The notes beneath the pieces were generated by a model, which saw only the letters and a program-made list of their open reading frames with translations, was not told the origin of the DNA and did no database searches. A stretch of 64,000 nt of DNA, from assembly GCA_031412915.1 (NCBI GenBank), contig JANODX010000158.1, forward strand, positions 41,469-105,468. The letters run 5' to 3'. The first letter of the stretch is position 1. Every line of letters begins with the position of its first letter. Both the position numbers and the translations under genes were made by a program. The DNA is from JAGNNV01 sp031412915. GTDB lineage: Bacteria > Acidobacteriota > Vicinamibacteria > Fen-336 > JAGNNV01. Below are positions 34,596-43,283 of this stretch, in pieces.

Positions 34596-35516
34596 CTGCG
34601 ACGGTTTCTGAGACTGGCCAAGATAGGCGCCGCGGCTCTACTCGCCGTGTCGCTCTCCCTGGGGGCGTGGATCCTTCTGGGCCTTCCCGCGAGGCCGGAG
34701 GTGCGAGCCCTGGCCCAGAAGGCGCCCGAGGAGACGAGCGTGATGCGACAGCGGGACGGGGAAGCCCGGGGGACCGGCCGCAAACCACGACGGCTGCAGA
34801 GGACGGTACCTTTGCGAAGCATCTCCAAGAATCTCATTCATGCCGTCCTGTCCGCAGAGGACCCGAATTTCTTCGGGCACGAAGGGATCGACTGGGACGC
34901 CCTCAAGGAATCCATTGAGACCAACCTCGAAAAGGGCCGCTATGCCCGAGGCGGAAGCACGATCACCCAGCAACTCGCGAAGAACCTCTACTTCTCCACC
35001 CACAAGAGCCTGATTCGCAAAGGCCGCGAAGCGATCGTGGCGTCCTGGATGGAACACGATCTCACGAAGAAACGGATCATCGAGATCTATCTGAACGTCA
35101 TCGAATGGGGCGATGGCGTCTATGGCTGCGAGGCGGCGGCGAGGCGTTACTACGGCGTAAGCTGCGCCACCCTGGACGTGGATCAGGCCGCGGGTCTCGC
35201 CGCCATGATTCCCTCGCCCCGAAGGATCAATCCCCGCACCAACCAAGGCTTGCATGCCCGGGCCACCCGGCGAGTGCTTCGCCAGATGCGGTGGGCGGGT
35301 TACCTGAAGCGCGACATCCGCGACATGGGGAACGAGCCCGACAAGATCGCTCCCGACGAGAGCGAGCCCGAGCCTCGCGAACCGGACGATCCGCCCCCAC
35401 CTGCAGAGGCGCCCACTCCGGCCCCGGCGGTTTCTCGAGGTCGCGGCCCTGTGGCATCGTCAATGGACCAACAACTCGCTTTTTCCACGACAAACATGAT
35501 CGAATTTCGAGCGTGA
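34596..35516 (+). CDS. mtgA: Monofunctional peptidoglycan glycosyltransferase
   Basis: This GT51 enzyme polymerises lipid II glycan strands at the membrane. Motifs are SAEDPNFFGHEGIDWDAL, with catalytic Glu, GGSTITQQLAKNLYF, and the RKGREAIVASWMEHDLTKK and IEIYLNVIEWGDGVYG blocks. I placed the start at CTG 34596, preceded by AGAGAGG with 5-base spacing, because it yields RRFLRLAKIGAAALLAVSL, a proper positively charged membrane anchor. The first ATG/GTG/TTG in frame, GTG 34647, would cut that helix in half. A Pro/Glu-rich tail of about 45 residues ends the protein. The stop overlaps the next gene as GTGA. Confidence 0.88.
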   Translation: MRRFLRLAKIGAAALLAVSLSLGAWILLGLPARPEVRALAQKAPEETSVMRQRDGEARGTGRKPRRLQRTVPLRSISKNLIHAVLSAEDPNFFGHEGIDWDALKESIETNLEKGRYARGGSTITQQLAKNLYFSTHKSLIRKGREAIVASWMEHDLTKKRIIEIYLNVIEWGDGVYGCEAAARRYYGVSCATLDVDQAAGLAAMIPSPRRINPRTNQGLHARATRRVLRQMRWAGYLKRDIRDMGNEPDKIAPDESEPEPREPDDPPPPAEAPTPAPAVSRGRGPVASSMDQQLAFSTTNMIEFRA

Positions 35517-36235
35517 GCGCGCCTCCCGAAGATGCCGATGTCGAGACCGCATCCCCGGACTATGCGAAAAGGTTCGACTCTCCGGTCGGGGAGTGGATGC
35601 TGGCCGCGCAGTTGGCCATCACCCTCGACCTGCTCCGCGACCTCGAGGGCACGAGCGTCCTGGACATCGGGGGGGGGCACGGTCAGGTGGCCTCTGACCT
35701 GGCGCGTCGCGGCCACCGGGTGAGTGTTCTGGCGAGCTCTCCCGAAGCGGTCGCGGAAGGGCTTCGGCCTTCTGTGGATTCGGGCCGGATACGTCTCCTC
35801 ATCGGCGACCTGCGAGATCCTCCGGTGGAGCCCCGGTCGTTCGATGTGGTCCTCAGTTACCGGCTCCTCGCCCACGCCCGCGACCTTCCCGGTCTCGTCG
35901 CCGGCCTGACTCGATCCGCGCGCCTCGCCGTCATCGTCGATTACGCGACGACGCGGAGCTTCAACGCGATCGCCAACTCCCTCTTCGCCGCAAAGAAGCG
36001 AGTGGAAGGCAACACGCGGCCCTTTCTGGTGTTTCGCGACGCCGAAGTCGAGGAGTTCTTTCGACAGAACGGGTTCCCTCAGCGAGCGAGACGACCTGAG
36101 TTTTTCTGGCCCATGGCCATCCATCGGGTCCTGGGCGCCCCCATCGTTTCGAGGAGTCTGGAGAAGGCGGCCGGCGGCCTGGGGTTGCGGGCCCGGTTCG
36201 GTTCCCCGGTGATTGCGAGGTTCGACCGTGCCTGA
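35513..36235 (+). CDS. Class I SAM-dependent methyltransferase
   Basis: The 240-residue protein has motif I TSVLDIGGGHGQVASDLARR, an acidic residue region SVLASSPEAV and the FDVVLSYRLLAHARDL motif IV-like segment, indicating a Rossmann methyltransferase of the type acting on small molecules or lipids. The substrate is unknown. The glycine loop is coded by a run of nine G bases (35669-35677), a site prone to slippage. The start is GTG 35513 in a GTGA overlap with mtgA, and the next methyltransferase starts 8 bases before its end. Confidence 0.82.
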   Translation: MSAPPEDADVETASPDYAKRFDSPVGEWMLAAQLAITLDLLRDLEGTSVLDIGGGHGQVASDLARRGHRVSVLASSPEAVAEGLRPSVDSGRIRLLIGDLRDPPVEPRSFDVVLSYRLLAHARDLPGLVAGLTRSARLAVIVDYATTRSFNAIANSLFAAKKRVEGNTRPFLVFRDAEVEEFFRQNGFPQRARRPEFFWPMAIHRVLGAPIVSRSLEKAAGGLGLRARFGSPVIARFDRA

Positions 36236-37001
36236 GCCCTGGGCCTTGCGGCTCTATCGGAAATCGCCGCTCAAGCAGGACAAGGTGAAGGCGTTGCTTT
36301 CCGTCCTCGGGGAGGTCGAGGGTCGGCGATGTCTGGATCTGGGTTCCGACAACGGTGTGGTCAGCCTGCTTCTCCGCGAACGCGGGGGCTCCTGGGCCTC
36401 GGGCGACCTGACGAAGGACACCGTGGCGGCCATTCGGAGCCTGGTCGAGACCGACGTCCATCTCGTCAACGAAAGAAGGCTGCCCTTCACCAATGCCGAG
36501 TTCGACCTGGTGGTTGTGGCCGACATGATCGAACATGTGGCCGACGACATCGCCTTTGTCGCGGAACTCGCGCGCGTGCTGAAACCGGGCGGGCGGTTGG
36601 TGGTCAACACCCCCCACGCCCGCACCACCACTTTGCGACGCGCGCGCCTGGCTCTTGGCCAGACGGATGAGAAGCACGGCCATCTTCGGCCCGGGTACAC
36701 GCGAGAGTCCCTGACTTCCCTCCTGGCCCCTTCCTTCGAGGTCGGGCGAACATCGACCTATACGAAGGCGTTTTCCGAAACCGTCGACACGGTCATGCAA
36801 TGGGGGCTCGAAAGTCTGGGCAAGGGCGGGTCGAAGAAGGGCATGGTGGTGACCGGTGGCGATCTCGACCGGCACTCGAAGCTCTTTGCCGCCTATAGCG
36901 CGGTGTTCCCGTTCGTCTGGAGCTTTTCTCGCCTCGACCTTCTCCTGCCCTGGAACGACGGGTATCGTCTCCTGGTCGTGGCAACCAAGAGGGCCTCATG
37001 A
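36228..37001 (+). CDS. Class I SAM-dependent methyltransferase
   Basis: The 257-residue protein has motif I RRCLDLGSDNGVVSLLLRER, then DLTKDTVAAI and NAEFDLVVVADMIEHVADD, and the ARVLKPGGRLVVNTPHA block of the Ubi/Coq-type methyltransferases. The insert RARLALGQTDEKHGHLRPGY is seen in glycan- or lipid-modifying methyltransferases. It is the third gene of a tight cell-wall-related operon (mtgA, methyltransferase, this gene, acetyltransferase). GTG 36228 is the chosen start; the stop overlaps the acetyltransferase start as ATGA. Confidence 0.82.
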   Translation: MPEPWALRLYRKSPLKQDKVKALLSVLGEVEGRRCLDLGSDNGVVSLLLRERGGSWASGDLTKDTVAAIRSLVETDVHLVNERRLPFTNAEFDLVVVADMIEHVADDIAFVAELARVLKPGGRLVVNTPHARTTTLRRARLALGQTDEKHGHLRPGYTRESLTSLLAPSFEVGRTSTYTKAFSETVDTVMQWGLESLGKGGSKKGMVVTGGDLDRHSKLFAAYSAVFPFVWSFSRLDLLLPWNDGYRLLVVATKRAS

Positions 37002-37492
37002 GCAACTCCACCGAACTCTCCCTGACCCTGGCCACCGAGGAGGATGTGCCCCAGATCCTCGCCTTCATCAGGGCCCTCGCCGAGTACGAGCGTCTGGCTC
37101 ACGCGGTGGTGGCGACCGAAGAGCGTTTGCGCCAGTCGCTCTTCGGCCGGAGACCCTACGCCGAGTGCGTGATCGCCAGGTGGAGCGGCGAGCCGGCGGG
37201 GTTCGCCCTCTTCTTCCATAACTTCTCGACGTTCCTGGCCCGGCCCGGCCTCTACCTCGAGGATCTGTTCGTGACCCCGGAACAGCGCGGGCGGGGCGTC
37301 GGCCGGGCTTTGCTCCGACACCTGGCGAAGATCGCCCTCGATCGCGATTGCGGCCGACTGGAATGGTCGGTTCTCGACTGGAACGAAAGCGCCATCGGCT
37401 TCTACGAATCGATCGGCGCGGAACCGCTTCAGGACTGGACGATCTTCCGCCTGACCGGCGACGCGCTGACCCGACTCGCCGCCCGGCCCTGA
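36998..37492 (+). CDS. GNAT-family N-acetyltransferase (diamine acetyltransferase-like)
   Basis: The 164-residue protein has the acetyl-CoA binding motif LFVTPEQRGRGVGRALLRHL and the closing LEWSVLDWNESAIGFYESIG, which is typical of the spermidine/diamine acetyltransferase branch of GNAT enzymes. It would acetylate a small amine or an amino acid. It is the last gene of the mtgA operon, with an ATGA overlap. It ends 18 bases before the convergent GGDEF gene. Confidence 0.85.
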   Translation: MSNSTELSLTLATEEDVPQILAFIRALAEYERLAHAVVATEERLRQSLFGRRPYAECVIARWSGEPAGFALFFHNFSTFLARPGLYLEDLFVTPEQRGRGVGRALLRHLAKIALDRDCGRLEWSVLDWNESAIGFYESIGAEPLQDWTIFRLTGDALTRLAARP

Positions 37493-37510
37493 GGGAAGGA
37501 CGGGCCGGAC

Positions 37511-38953
37511 TTAGCGGCCGGCCTTGCGAAGCGCCTTGTCTTCGTACATCCGTTTGTCGGCCAGCCGAATGAGTTCCGGCTTGGTTTGCGCGTCGTCGGG
37601 ATAGGTCGCGATGCCCACTGACGCTCCAATGCTCGCGTTGATGCCCTCTTCCTGAAGAAAGGTGTGCCCTTCGATCAACTCCCGGAACTTCTCGCCCAGG
37701 AGTCCGGCCGCTTCGAAGTCCGTCTGGGGCAGGATGATCACAAATTCATCGCCGCCGTAGCGCGCCGCGTAGTCGGTCTCACGTACCGCGGTACGGAGCA
37801 GGAAGCCGACTTCGCGGAGGGCATGCGAACCTCGCAGGTGCCCGTGGACGTCGTTGATCGGCTTGAAATGATCCAGGTCGATGAAGGCGATGGACACCTG
37901 GCTCTTGTAGCGCTCGGAGAACTTGATCTCGCGTTCAAGCATCTGGTGAAAGAATCGATGGTTGAACAGCGGAGTCACCTCATCCGTGATGGACAGGTCC
38001 CGCATCCGCTGCATCAGGTGCACGTTGTCGAAGGCGAGAGCCAGGTGGGAGATCAGAGGTTGAAGTCTCACCAGGGTCTCGGAATCGAAGGCTTCCGCCT
38101 GCATCGAACCGAGGGCCACCACACCCAGCGACTTGCCCCTCGCCAGCAGGGGGAGGATCACATAGGAGCGAATGCCATCGTCGAGGAGTTTCATGTCTTC
38201 CAGGAAGCGATGGGAATGGAGGATGTCCTTCTGGACCACGGGCTTTCCTTCGAGAATCGCGTGGCCAAGGCCGCTCCCCACGAGAGGGACGGCACTCCCC
38301 ATACCCCAGGCCTCGGCGGCGGGATGGGTGACCAGTTGCACATAGTCGCCGCCTTCGTTGACGAAACCGCAGGCCAGTCGATCGAACTCGAAGAGGCCGT
38401 GCATCTCCTGAGCGAATGGCTCGACCACCGCCGCCAGATCGGCGCCCGAGGTAAGGGCCGTGGTCAGGCGGTTGAGTCGTTCGAGTCGGTATGCGGCCGT
38501 CCGCATCTCGGAATACCGGCGGCTGGCGTCAAGGCCGGAGCCCACCTGACGACCGAGGGCGGAGAGGAAAGCCTGCGGTGGTCTGGTCAAATCGGCAACC
38601 GAAAAGGCCAGCACTCCGAACGTCTCTTCCAGACTACGAAGCGGTGTAGCGGCAAGCCACCCTTCGCCCAGCCCTTCCGCCACGGCCTGACCGGTTTCCA
38701 GACAAAGCCGGGCCAGGGCCAGATGAGCCGCGCGTGCGCCTTCATCCAGCGGGCCATACTCGGCCACCGCGGCCAGACCTGTCGAGCCTTGAAGCAGACC
38801 GACTCCGTGGCCGGCGCAGGAGGACTCGACCAGCGTCTTCAGGCATCGGGTGAGATTCTCGGCCTCATCCTGGTCGGCCGACATGCTCTGGGCGATTGAA
38901 CCCAGAACATCGAAGAAGTTGAGGGGCGGCGGAAAAGGAGCAGGCAGAGACAT
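37511..38953 (-). CDS. GAF-domain diguanylate cyclase (GGDEF)
   Basis: The 480-residue cytosolic protein has two GAF-like sensor regions (about 20-150 and 165-310) and a C-terminal GGDEF domain with intact RYGGDEF at residues 398-404 and the RETD inhibitory site five residues before it. It should make cyclic di-GMP in response to a small-molecule or redox signal. It is the only clear c-di-GMP synthase in the window, and a PilZ domain protein is encoded at 10124-10786. The start is ATG 38953. Confidence 0.9.
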   Translation of the reverse strand: MSLPAPFPPPLNFFDVLGSIAQSMSADQDEAENLTRCLKTLVESSCAGHGVGLLQGSTGLAAVAEYGPLDEGARAAHLALARLCLETGQAVAEGLGEGWLAATPLRSLEETFGVLAFSVADLTRPPQAFLSALGRQVGSGLDASRRYSEMRTAAYRLERLNRLTTALTSGADLAAVVEPFAQEMHGLFEFDRLACGFVNEGGDYVQLVTHPAAEAWGMGSAVPLVGSGLGHAILEGKPVVQKDILHSHRFLEDMKLLDDGIRSYVILPLLARGKSLGVVALGSMQAEAFDSETLVRLQPLISHLALAFDNVHLMQRMRDLSITDEVTPLFNHRFFHQMLEREIKFSERYKSQVSIAFIDLDHFKPINDVHGHLRGSHALREVGFLLRTAVRETDYAARYGGDEFVIILPQTDFEAAGLLGEKFRELIEGHTFLQEEGINASIGASVGIATYPDDAQTKPELIRLADKRMYEDKALRKAGR

Positions 38954-39007
38954 TGTGTTCTCTTGGCGTGAGTCAGAGAAGCCAGATCTTAGCCCCCCGA
39001 AGCGGCC

Positions 39008-40312
39008 CTAGGGCAGGGCCTTCTCGCCAAAGGCGCCCTCCAGGAGACGGCCGCGCATGGCCTCGGTTGGGCTCAAAGCCATTTCGGTCTCCTCGACCAG
39101 GCGAAGCCTCTCCGCCAAGGTACCCGGCAAAGGCGTGGCCCTGGTCAGGACGGTGCGCGCGGTCAGGGAGGGCGGAAGAGAGAGAGAGAGAACTCGCCCC
39201 ACATGATCGATCGCCGATTCGGCGGTGGCCCGGGCCGTGGTGTACTTGGCGGTCAGAATCGAGATCATTCGAGGGTCGGCATGGAATATGAGACGGGAGC
39301 GGTAGATCGGTTCGCCGCGCCTCGCGGGGACGTGACCGGTATGAACCGCCTGGACATCGTCCGCCTTGAGGTCCACCCAGGGAAAAGCGCGCCGTCCTCC
39401 TTCGAGAAGATCGTGCACCAGAGTCTCCACCGGCCGCTCGCAGCCGTCGTACCAGGTCCCAAGAATCGACCGCCCCAGCCAGGGAACAAGAAAGAGAAAC
39501 CGGCCTTCGGCCCTCGCCCCCAGGGCCAGGGACGCAGTGGGAGCGCAACCGAGCACCACGTTCACCCCGCGGATGAACGGGGGCGAGCCGCAGGTTTGGC
39601 CAAAGGAACGCGAGACCTCCTCGATACCGGCTCCGGAGGCGTTCACGATCGCCCGCGCGCGAACCAGAAGTCCGCGGCCGGTCACAGAGTCTGTGGCTTT
39701 GATTTCGAAACCGGCTGGTTTCAAGACGCCGCTCTCGATCCGGCAGTGGTTCAGGATCAAAGCCGATGCGTCCGTGGCGGCGTGGAGAAGGCCGAACAGA
39801 AGCCGTTCGGTGTGCGTGATCTGAGCGTCGTGCCAGACGAATGCGCCCGCACGCGTCAGATCTCCGAGGCCCAGGGACCTGGCCTCCTCTCTGCCCATGG
39901 TTCGAGCAGCGCCCATGGACCGATCGGGCCGCAGGCCTTCATTTCGGTCGAAAGACAGGACGTCGTTGGCCAGGCCCCCGAAAAAGAACCTCGCCTGATC
40001 CAAGGCGCCGTTTGCGGCGATGGCAAAACCCAGTGGCCGAACAATCTCGGGAGCAACACGAAGAAGCGCCCGGCGCTCCCTCACGGACTCGCGGAATCCG
40101 CGGAGGTCCAGGCGCTGGAGATGCCTGAGGCCTCCGTGCGCGGTCTTCATCGACGACCAGCTGGTGGACTGACCAAAGTCCTCGACTTCGATGAGCGCCG
40201 CCTTGAGGCCCCGAGACGCCGCCTCCCACACGACCCAGGCTCCGGCGATCCCCCCGCCGATGACGAGCACGTCGTGCTCGCGGTCTTGAAGCGCCTGGGG
40301 GTCGCGTTTCAT
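39008..40312 (-). CDS. glpD: FAD-dependent glycerol-3-phosphate dehydrogenase-like protein
   Basis: The 434-residue protein opens with a dinucleotide-binding fingerprint VLVIGGGIAGAWVVWEAASR and contains EVEDFGQSTSWSSMKTAHGG, the pattern of the GlpD/GlpO glycerol-3-phosphate oxidoreductases. It would oxidise glycerol-3-phosphate and pass electrons to the quinone pool, here presumably menaquinone. It is shorter than usual GlpD because the C-terminal helical domain is truncated, so another FAD-dependent substrate cannot be ruled out. ATG 40312 was chosen over an upstream GTG/ATG as it sits close to the Rossmann fold. Confidence 0.8.
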   Translation of the reverse strand: MKRDPQALQDREHDVLVIGGGIAGAWVVWEAASRGLKAALIEVEDFGQSTSWSSMKTAHGGLRHLQRLDLRGFRESVRERRALLRVAPEIVRPLGFAIAANGALDQARFFFGGLANDVLSFDRNEGLRPDRSMGAARTMGREEARSLGLGDLTRAGAFVWHDAQITHTERLLFGLLHAATDASALILNHCRIESGVLKPAGFEIKATDSVTGRGLLVRARAIVNASGAGIEEVSRSFGQTCGSPPFIRGVNVVLGCAPTASLALGARAEGRFLFLVPWLGRSILGTWYDGCERPVETLVHDLLEGGRRAFPWVDLKADDVQAVHTGHVPARRGEPIYRSRLIFHADPRMISILTAKYTTARATAESAIDHVGRVLSLSLPPSLTARTVLTRATPLPGTLAERLRLVEETEMALSPTEAMRGRLLEGAFGEKALP

Positions 40313-40398
40313 CGAGAGTGGAAGCTTAGTCTTGCCCCCCAAGACGACCGGCGGCGCAGCGCATGAGGGTTTGACCCGCGGGCCGAGGCCCCCTTAGC

Positions 40399-41436
40399 GT
40401 GCCGATCATGAACCGAATAATCGATCTGCGGTCGGACACGGTCACGAAGCCGACGGAGGCCATGAGAAGGGCCATGGCGGAGGCGGAGGTGGGGGACGAT
40501 GTCTTCGGCGAGGATCGCACCGCCATCCAACTGGAGGAACGGGTCGCCTCGCTGCTCGGTTTCGAGGCAGCCCTCTTCATGCCCACCGGGGTCATGGCCA
40601 ACGAAGTCGCCATCCGTCTTTGGACCCGCCCCGGGGACGAGGTTCTCTGCGACGCTCACGCACACATCGTCGAGTACGAACTGTCCGGGATGGCGGCACT
40701 TTCGGGAGTCATCCCCAGAGTCGTCGTGACCGAGAGAGGCCACGTGACCGCGACGGACGTGGCCGCCGCCCGGCGTCCCCGGTCCTACTTGCGGTCCGAG
40801 GTCACTCTCCTGGTCTTGGAGAATACCCACAACCTCGCCGGGGGCACGGTGGCCACGGCGGCCCAGATGCAGGACAGCATCGCTATGGCGCATGACCTCG
40901 GGTTGAAGGTCCATGTGGACGGAGCGCGTCTATGGAATGCGGCGGTGGCCCTCGGATGCGAACTCCGCGACCTCGTGGCCGGCGCCGATTCGGCCATGGT
41001 GACTTTGTCGAAAGGCCTGGGCGCGCCGGTGGGTTCGATCCTGTGCGCGGGACGCGAGGCCATCGAAAAATCCCGAAGAATCCGGAAGCAGTTTGGCGGA
41101 GGCATGCGTCAGATCGGGCACCTCGCGGCGGCGGGTCGGGTCGCCATCGAAACCATGAGGCCTCGACTCGCCGAGGATCACGAAAAAGCCCGCCGCCTGG
41201 CCGCGATCGCGGCGCGCGCCCGAGGGGCGAGCGTCATTCAACCGGAGACCAACATCGTGTTCGTCCACTTCAGCGCGCCTCACGCCCAGCGCCTTGGCGA
41301 GAGGCTCCAGCAGGCGGGAATCCGGGCTTCGGTCATGGGTGAGTCGGCCTTGCGCTTCGTTACCCACAAGGACGTCACGCTTGAGGATTGCGAGGCCGCC
41401 GGAACCGCTCTGGTCGAAGCCTCTAAGACTCTTTGA
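40399..41436 (+). CDS. ltaE: Low-specificity L-threonine aldolase
   Basis: The 345-residue PLP enzyme splits L-threonine or allo-threonine to glycine and acetaldehyde. Segments MNRIIDLRSDTVTKPTEAMR and VGDDVFGEDRTAIQLEE at the N-terminus and the Schiff-base region MVTLSKGLGAPVGSILCAG (the Lys of SKGLG) are characteristic. The gene could start at GTG 40399 or ATG 40408. It is divergent from the GlpD-like gene with about 85 bases between. Confidence 0.93.
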   Translation: MPIMNRIIDLRSDTVTKPTEAMRRAMAEAEVGDDVFGEDRTAIQLEERVASLLGFEAALFMPTGVMANEVAIRLWTRPGDEVLCDAHAHIVEYELSGMAALSGVIPRVVVTERGHVTATDVAAARRPRSYLRSEVTLLVLENTHNLAGGTVATAAQMQDSIAMAHDLGLKVHVDGARLWNAAVALGCELRDLVAGADSAMVTLSKGLGAPVGSILCAGREAIEKSRRIRKQFGGGMRQIGHLAAAGRVAIETMRPRLAEDHEKARRLAAIAARARGASVIQPETNIVFVHFSAPHAQRLGERLQQAGIRASVMGESALRFVTHKDVTLEDCEAAGTALVEASKTL

Positions 41437-41514
41437 TTCAATGCGATACAGGGCTTTCGAACTGTGACGAAACTATGACACACAAGTCCGGAAGAAGGTC
41501 TCTAGACTGCCGGC

Positions 41515-42573
41515 ATGTTGGATAGCACTCATGGCGCCTACTCGGATTCCGGACCCCCCTCGGCGGCCCCCGCGCCGCTGACCAGACGGGAAGCGGAAGT
41601 CTCCCTTCGTCTGCTGATCGCACCCTTCGCAAAGGCCCAGGATTCCCGCGCGTGGGGACAGGTGCTTTCCACCCTGTCGTTGTTCCTGGTCGGCTGGTCG
41701 GCCCTCGCCTGGTCGGTGGCGCACAGCTTTGGGATCCCCGCGTACCTCCTGATCGCCCTTCCAACCGCGGGACTGTTCGTCCGGCTCTTCATCGTCCAGC
41801 ACGACTGCGGACACGGCTCCTTTCTCAGCAGCCCCAGGCTCAATGAATGGGTGGGAGCGGTGGTCGGCGTGGTGACGATGATTCCCTACAGCTACTGGAA
41901 GAAGACGCACGCCATCCACCACGCTCACTCGGGGAATCTCGATCATCGCGGCTTTGGCGACATCGACACCATGACCTTGCAGGAATATCGGTCCCTGCCT
42001 TTGTGGCGGCGTCTGGCTTATCGCTTCTACCGAAGCCCGCCCGTGATTCTCGGGCTTGGGCCCTTCTATCAATTCATCCTCAAGCACCGTCTTCCCCTCG
42101 ATCTCCCGTTCTCGTACCAGAAGGAGTGGAGGAGCGTGATGTGGAACAACCTCGTGCTCTTCGCGATCTTTGGCGGCTTATCCATGCTCCTCGGCTTCAA
42201 GACCGTGATGCTCGTTCACATCCCCATGGTTCTGATTGCGGGCACCGCCGGGATATGGCTCTTCTACGTGCAGCATCAGTTCGAGGACACGTACTGGGAC
42301 CGTGACGGTTCCTGGACAGTCGATCGAGCGGCCTTCGAAGGAAGCTCCTACTTCCACCTTCCGAAGATCCTCCAGTGGTTCAGCGGCAACATCGGCTTCC
42401 ACCACATCCATCATCTGGCCATGAAGGTGCCGAACTACCGACTGGAAGAGTGCTTCAACTCCAGCCCGCGGCTTCAGCAGGCGCCGCGGCTCACGATCTT
42501 CACCAGCCTTCGGTGCGCGACCCTCGCCCTTTGGGATGAGAACACGAAGCGGCTCATTCCTTTTCCGCGCTAG
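41515..42573 (+). CDS. Membrane fatty acid desaturase
   Basis: The 352-residue protein has three histidine boxes for the di-iron centre: HDCGH (96-100), HAIHH (132-136) and HHIHH (about 296-300), with membrane helices between. It introduces a double bond into an acyl chain and needs oxygen and an electron donor. The arrangement matches the acyl-lipid/acyl-CoA desaturase family; chain position cannot be read. A clear aerobic enzyme next to an oxygen-independent RNR suggests a facultative or aerobic life. The stop overlaps the convergent DUF72 stop. Confidence 0.9.
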   Translation: MLDSTHGAYSDSGPPSAAPAPLTRREAEVSLRLLIAPFAKAQDSRAWGQVLSTLSLFLVGWSALAWSVAHSFGIPAYLLIALPTAGLFVRLFIVQHDCGHGSFLSSPRLNEWVGAVVGVVTMIPYSYWKKTHAIHHAHSGNLDHRGFGDIDTMTLQEYRSLPLWRRLAYRFYRSPPVILGLGPFYQFILKHRLPLDLPFSYQKEWRSVMWNNLVLFAIFGGLSMLLGFKTVMLVHIPMVLIAGTAGIWLFYVQHQFEDTYWDRDGSWTVDRAAFEGSSYFHLPKILQWFSGNIGFHHIHHLAMKVPNYRLEECFNSSPRLQQAPRLTIFTSLRCATLALWDENTKRLIPFPR

Positions 42574-43274
42574 AGCAACCGCTTCAAGGACGCGGCGAGA
42601 ACTGGGGCGTTCCCCTCGTCTTCGTGCTTGAAGAAGATCCACGCTTCCGACCAGGGTTGTTGGCGGATGCGTTCCAGCCACGTCTCCAGATCGGCTTCCG
42701 TGTAATCGGTGCGACGCAGGCGGAAGTAACCCCAGTCCGTCGTGGGCAGAACCGGCGGTCCCAACTCACCCGTCTTTTCGTCGGTCTCGGAGGCGGCCAG
42801 AGTCGCTTGACGCTGTTTGAGGAGCGCATAGGTCTCGTCGTCGAACCAGGACGCGTGACGAAACTCGAAGGCCGCCCGCGTTCCTTCGGGAAGCAGGGCG
42901 AGGAACCGATCCAGTCTGGGCATGTCCTTCTTCATCCAGGGCGGAAGTTGAAAGAGGATGGGGCCGCGTTTCGGGCCAAGGCTCTCGGCTGATTTGAGAA
43001 AGTACGCGACCTCGGGCGCGCAGTCCTCCAGTTTCTTGATGTGGGTGATCTTCTGCGGGGCCTTGAGCACGAAGGCGAAATGCTCGGGGGTGTCGGCCGC
43101 CCACTTCTCCAGGAGTTCGGGCTTCGGCATCCGATAGAACGTGTTGTTGATCTCAACCGTCTCGAAACGCTCGGCGTAGTAGGCGAGCATGCCCGCATCC
43201 TTGAACCCAGCCGGGTAAAACGAACCCTTCCACTCCTTATAGGCAAAGCCGCTGGTGCCAACTCGAATCCGCAT
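42570..43274 (-). CDS. DUF72 family protein (YecE-like)
   Basis: The 234-residue protein begins MRIRVGTSGFAYKEWKGSFY and has FYRMPKPELLEKWAADTPE and LFQLPPWMKKDMPRLDRFL, the typical DUF72/YecE TIM-barrel pattern. The late segment DYTEADLETWLERIRQ is also conserved. The function of this widespread family is not established; it is unlikely to bind nucleic acid by any visible motif. Its stop TAG overlaps the stop of the convergent desaturase gene. It is followed, 9 bases later in the operon direction upstream, by argH on the same strand. Confidence 0.88.
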   Translation of the reverse strand: MRIRVGTSGFAYKEWKGSFYPAGFKDAGMLAYYAERFETVEINNTFYRMPKPELLEKWAADTPEHFAFVLKAPQKITHIKKLEDCAPEVAYFLKSAESLGPKRGPILFQLPPWMKKDMPRLDRFLALLPEGTRAAFEFRHASWFDDETYALLKQRQATLAASETDEKTGELGPPVLPTTDWGYFRLRRTDYTEADLETWLERIRQQPWSEAWIFFKHEDEGNAPVLAASLKRLL

Positions 43275-43283
43275 TGCTTCGCC

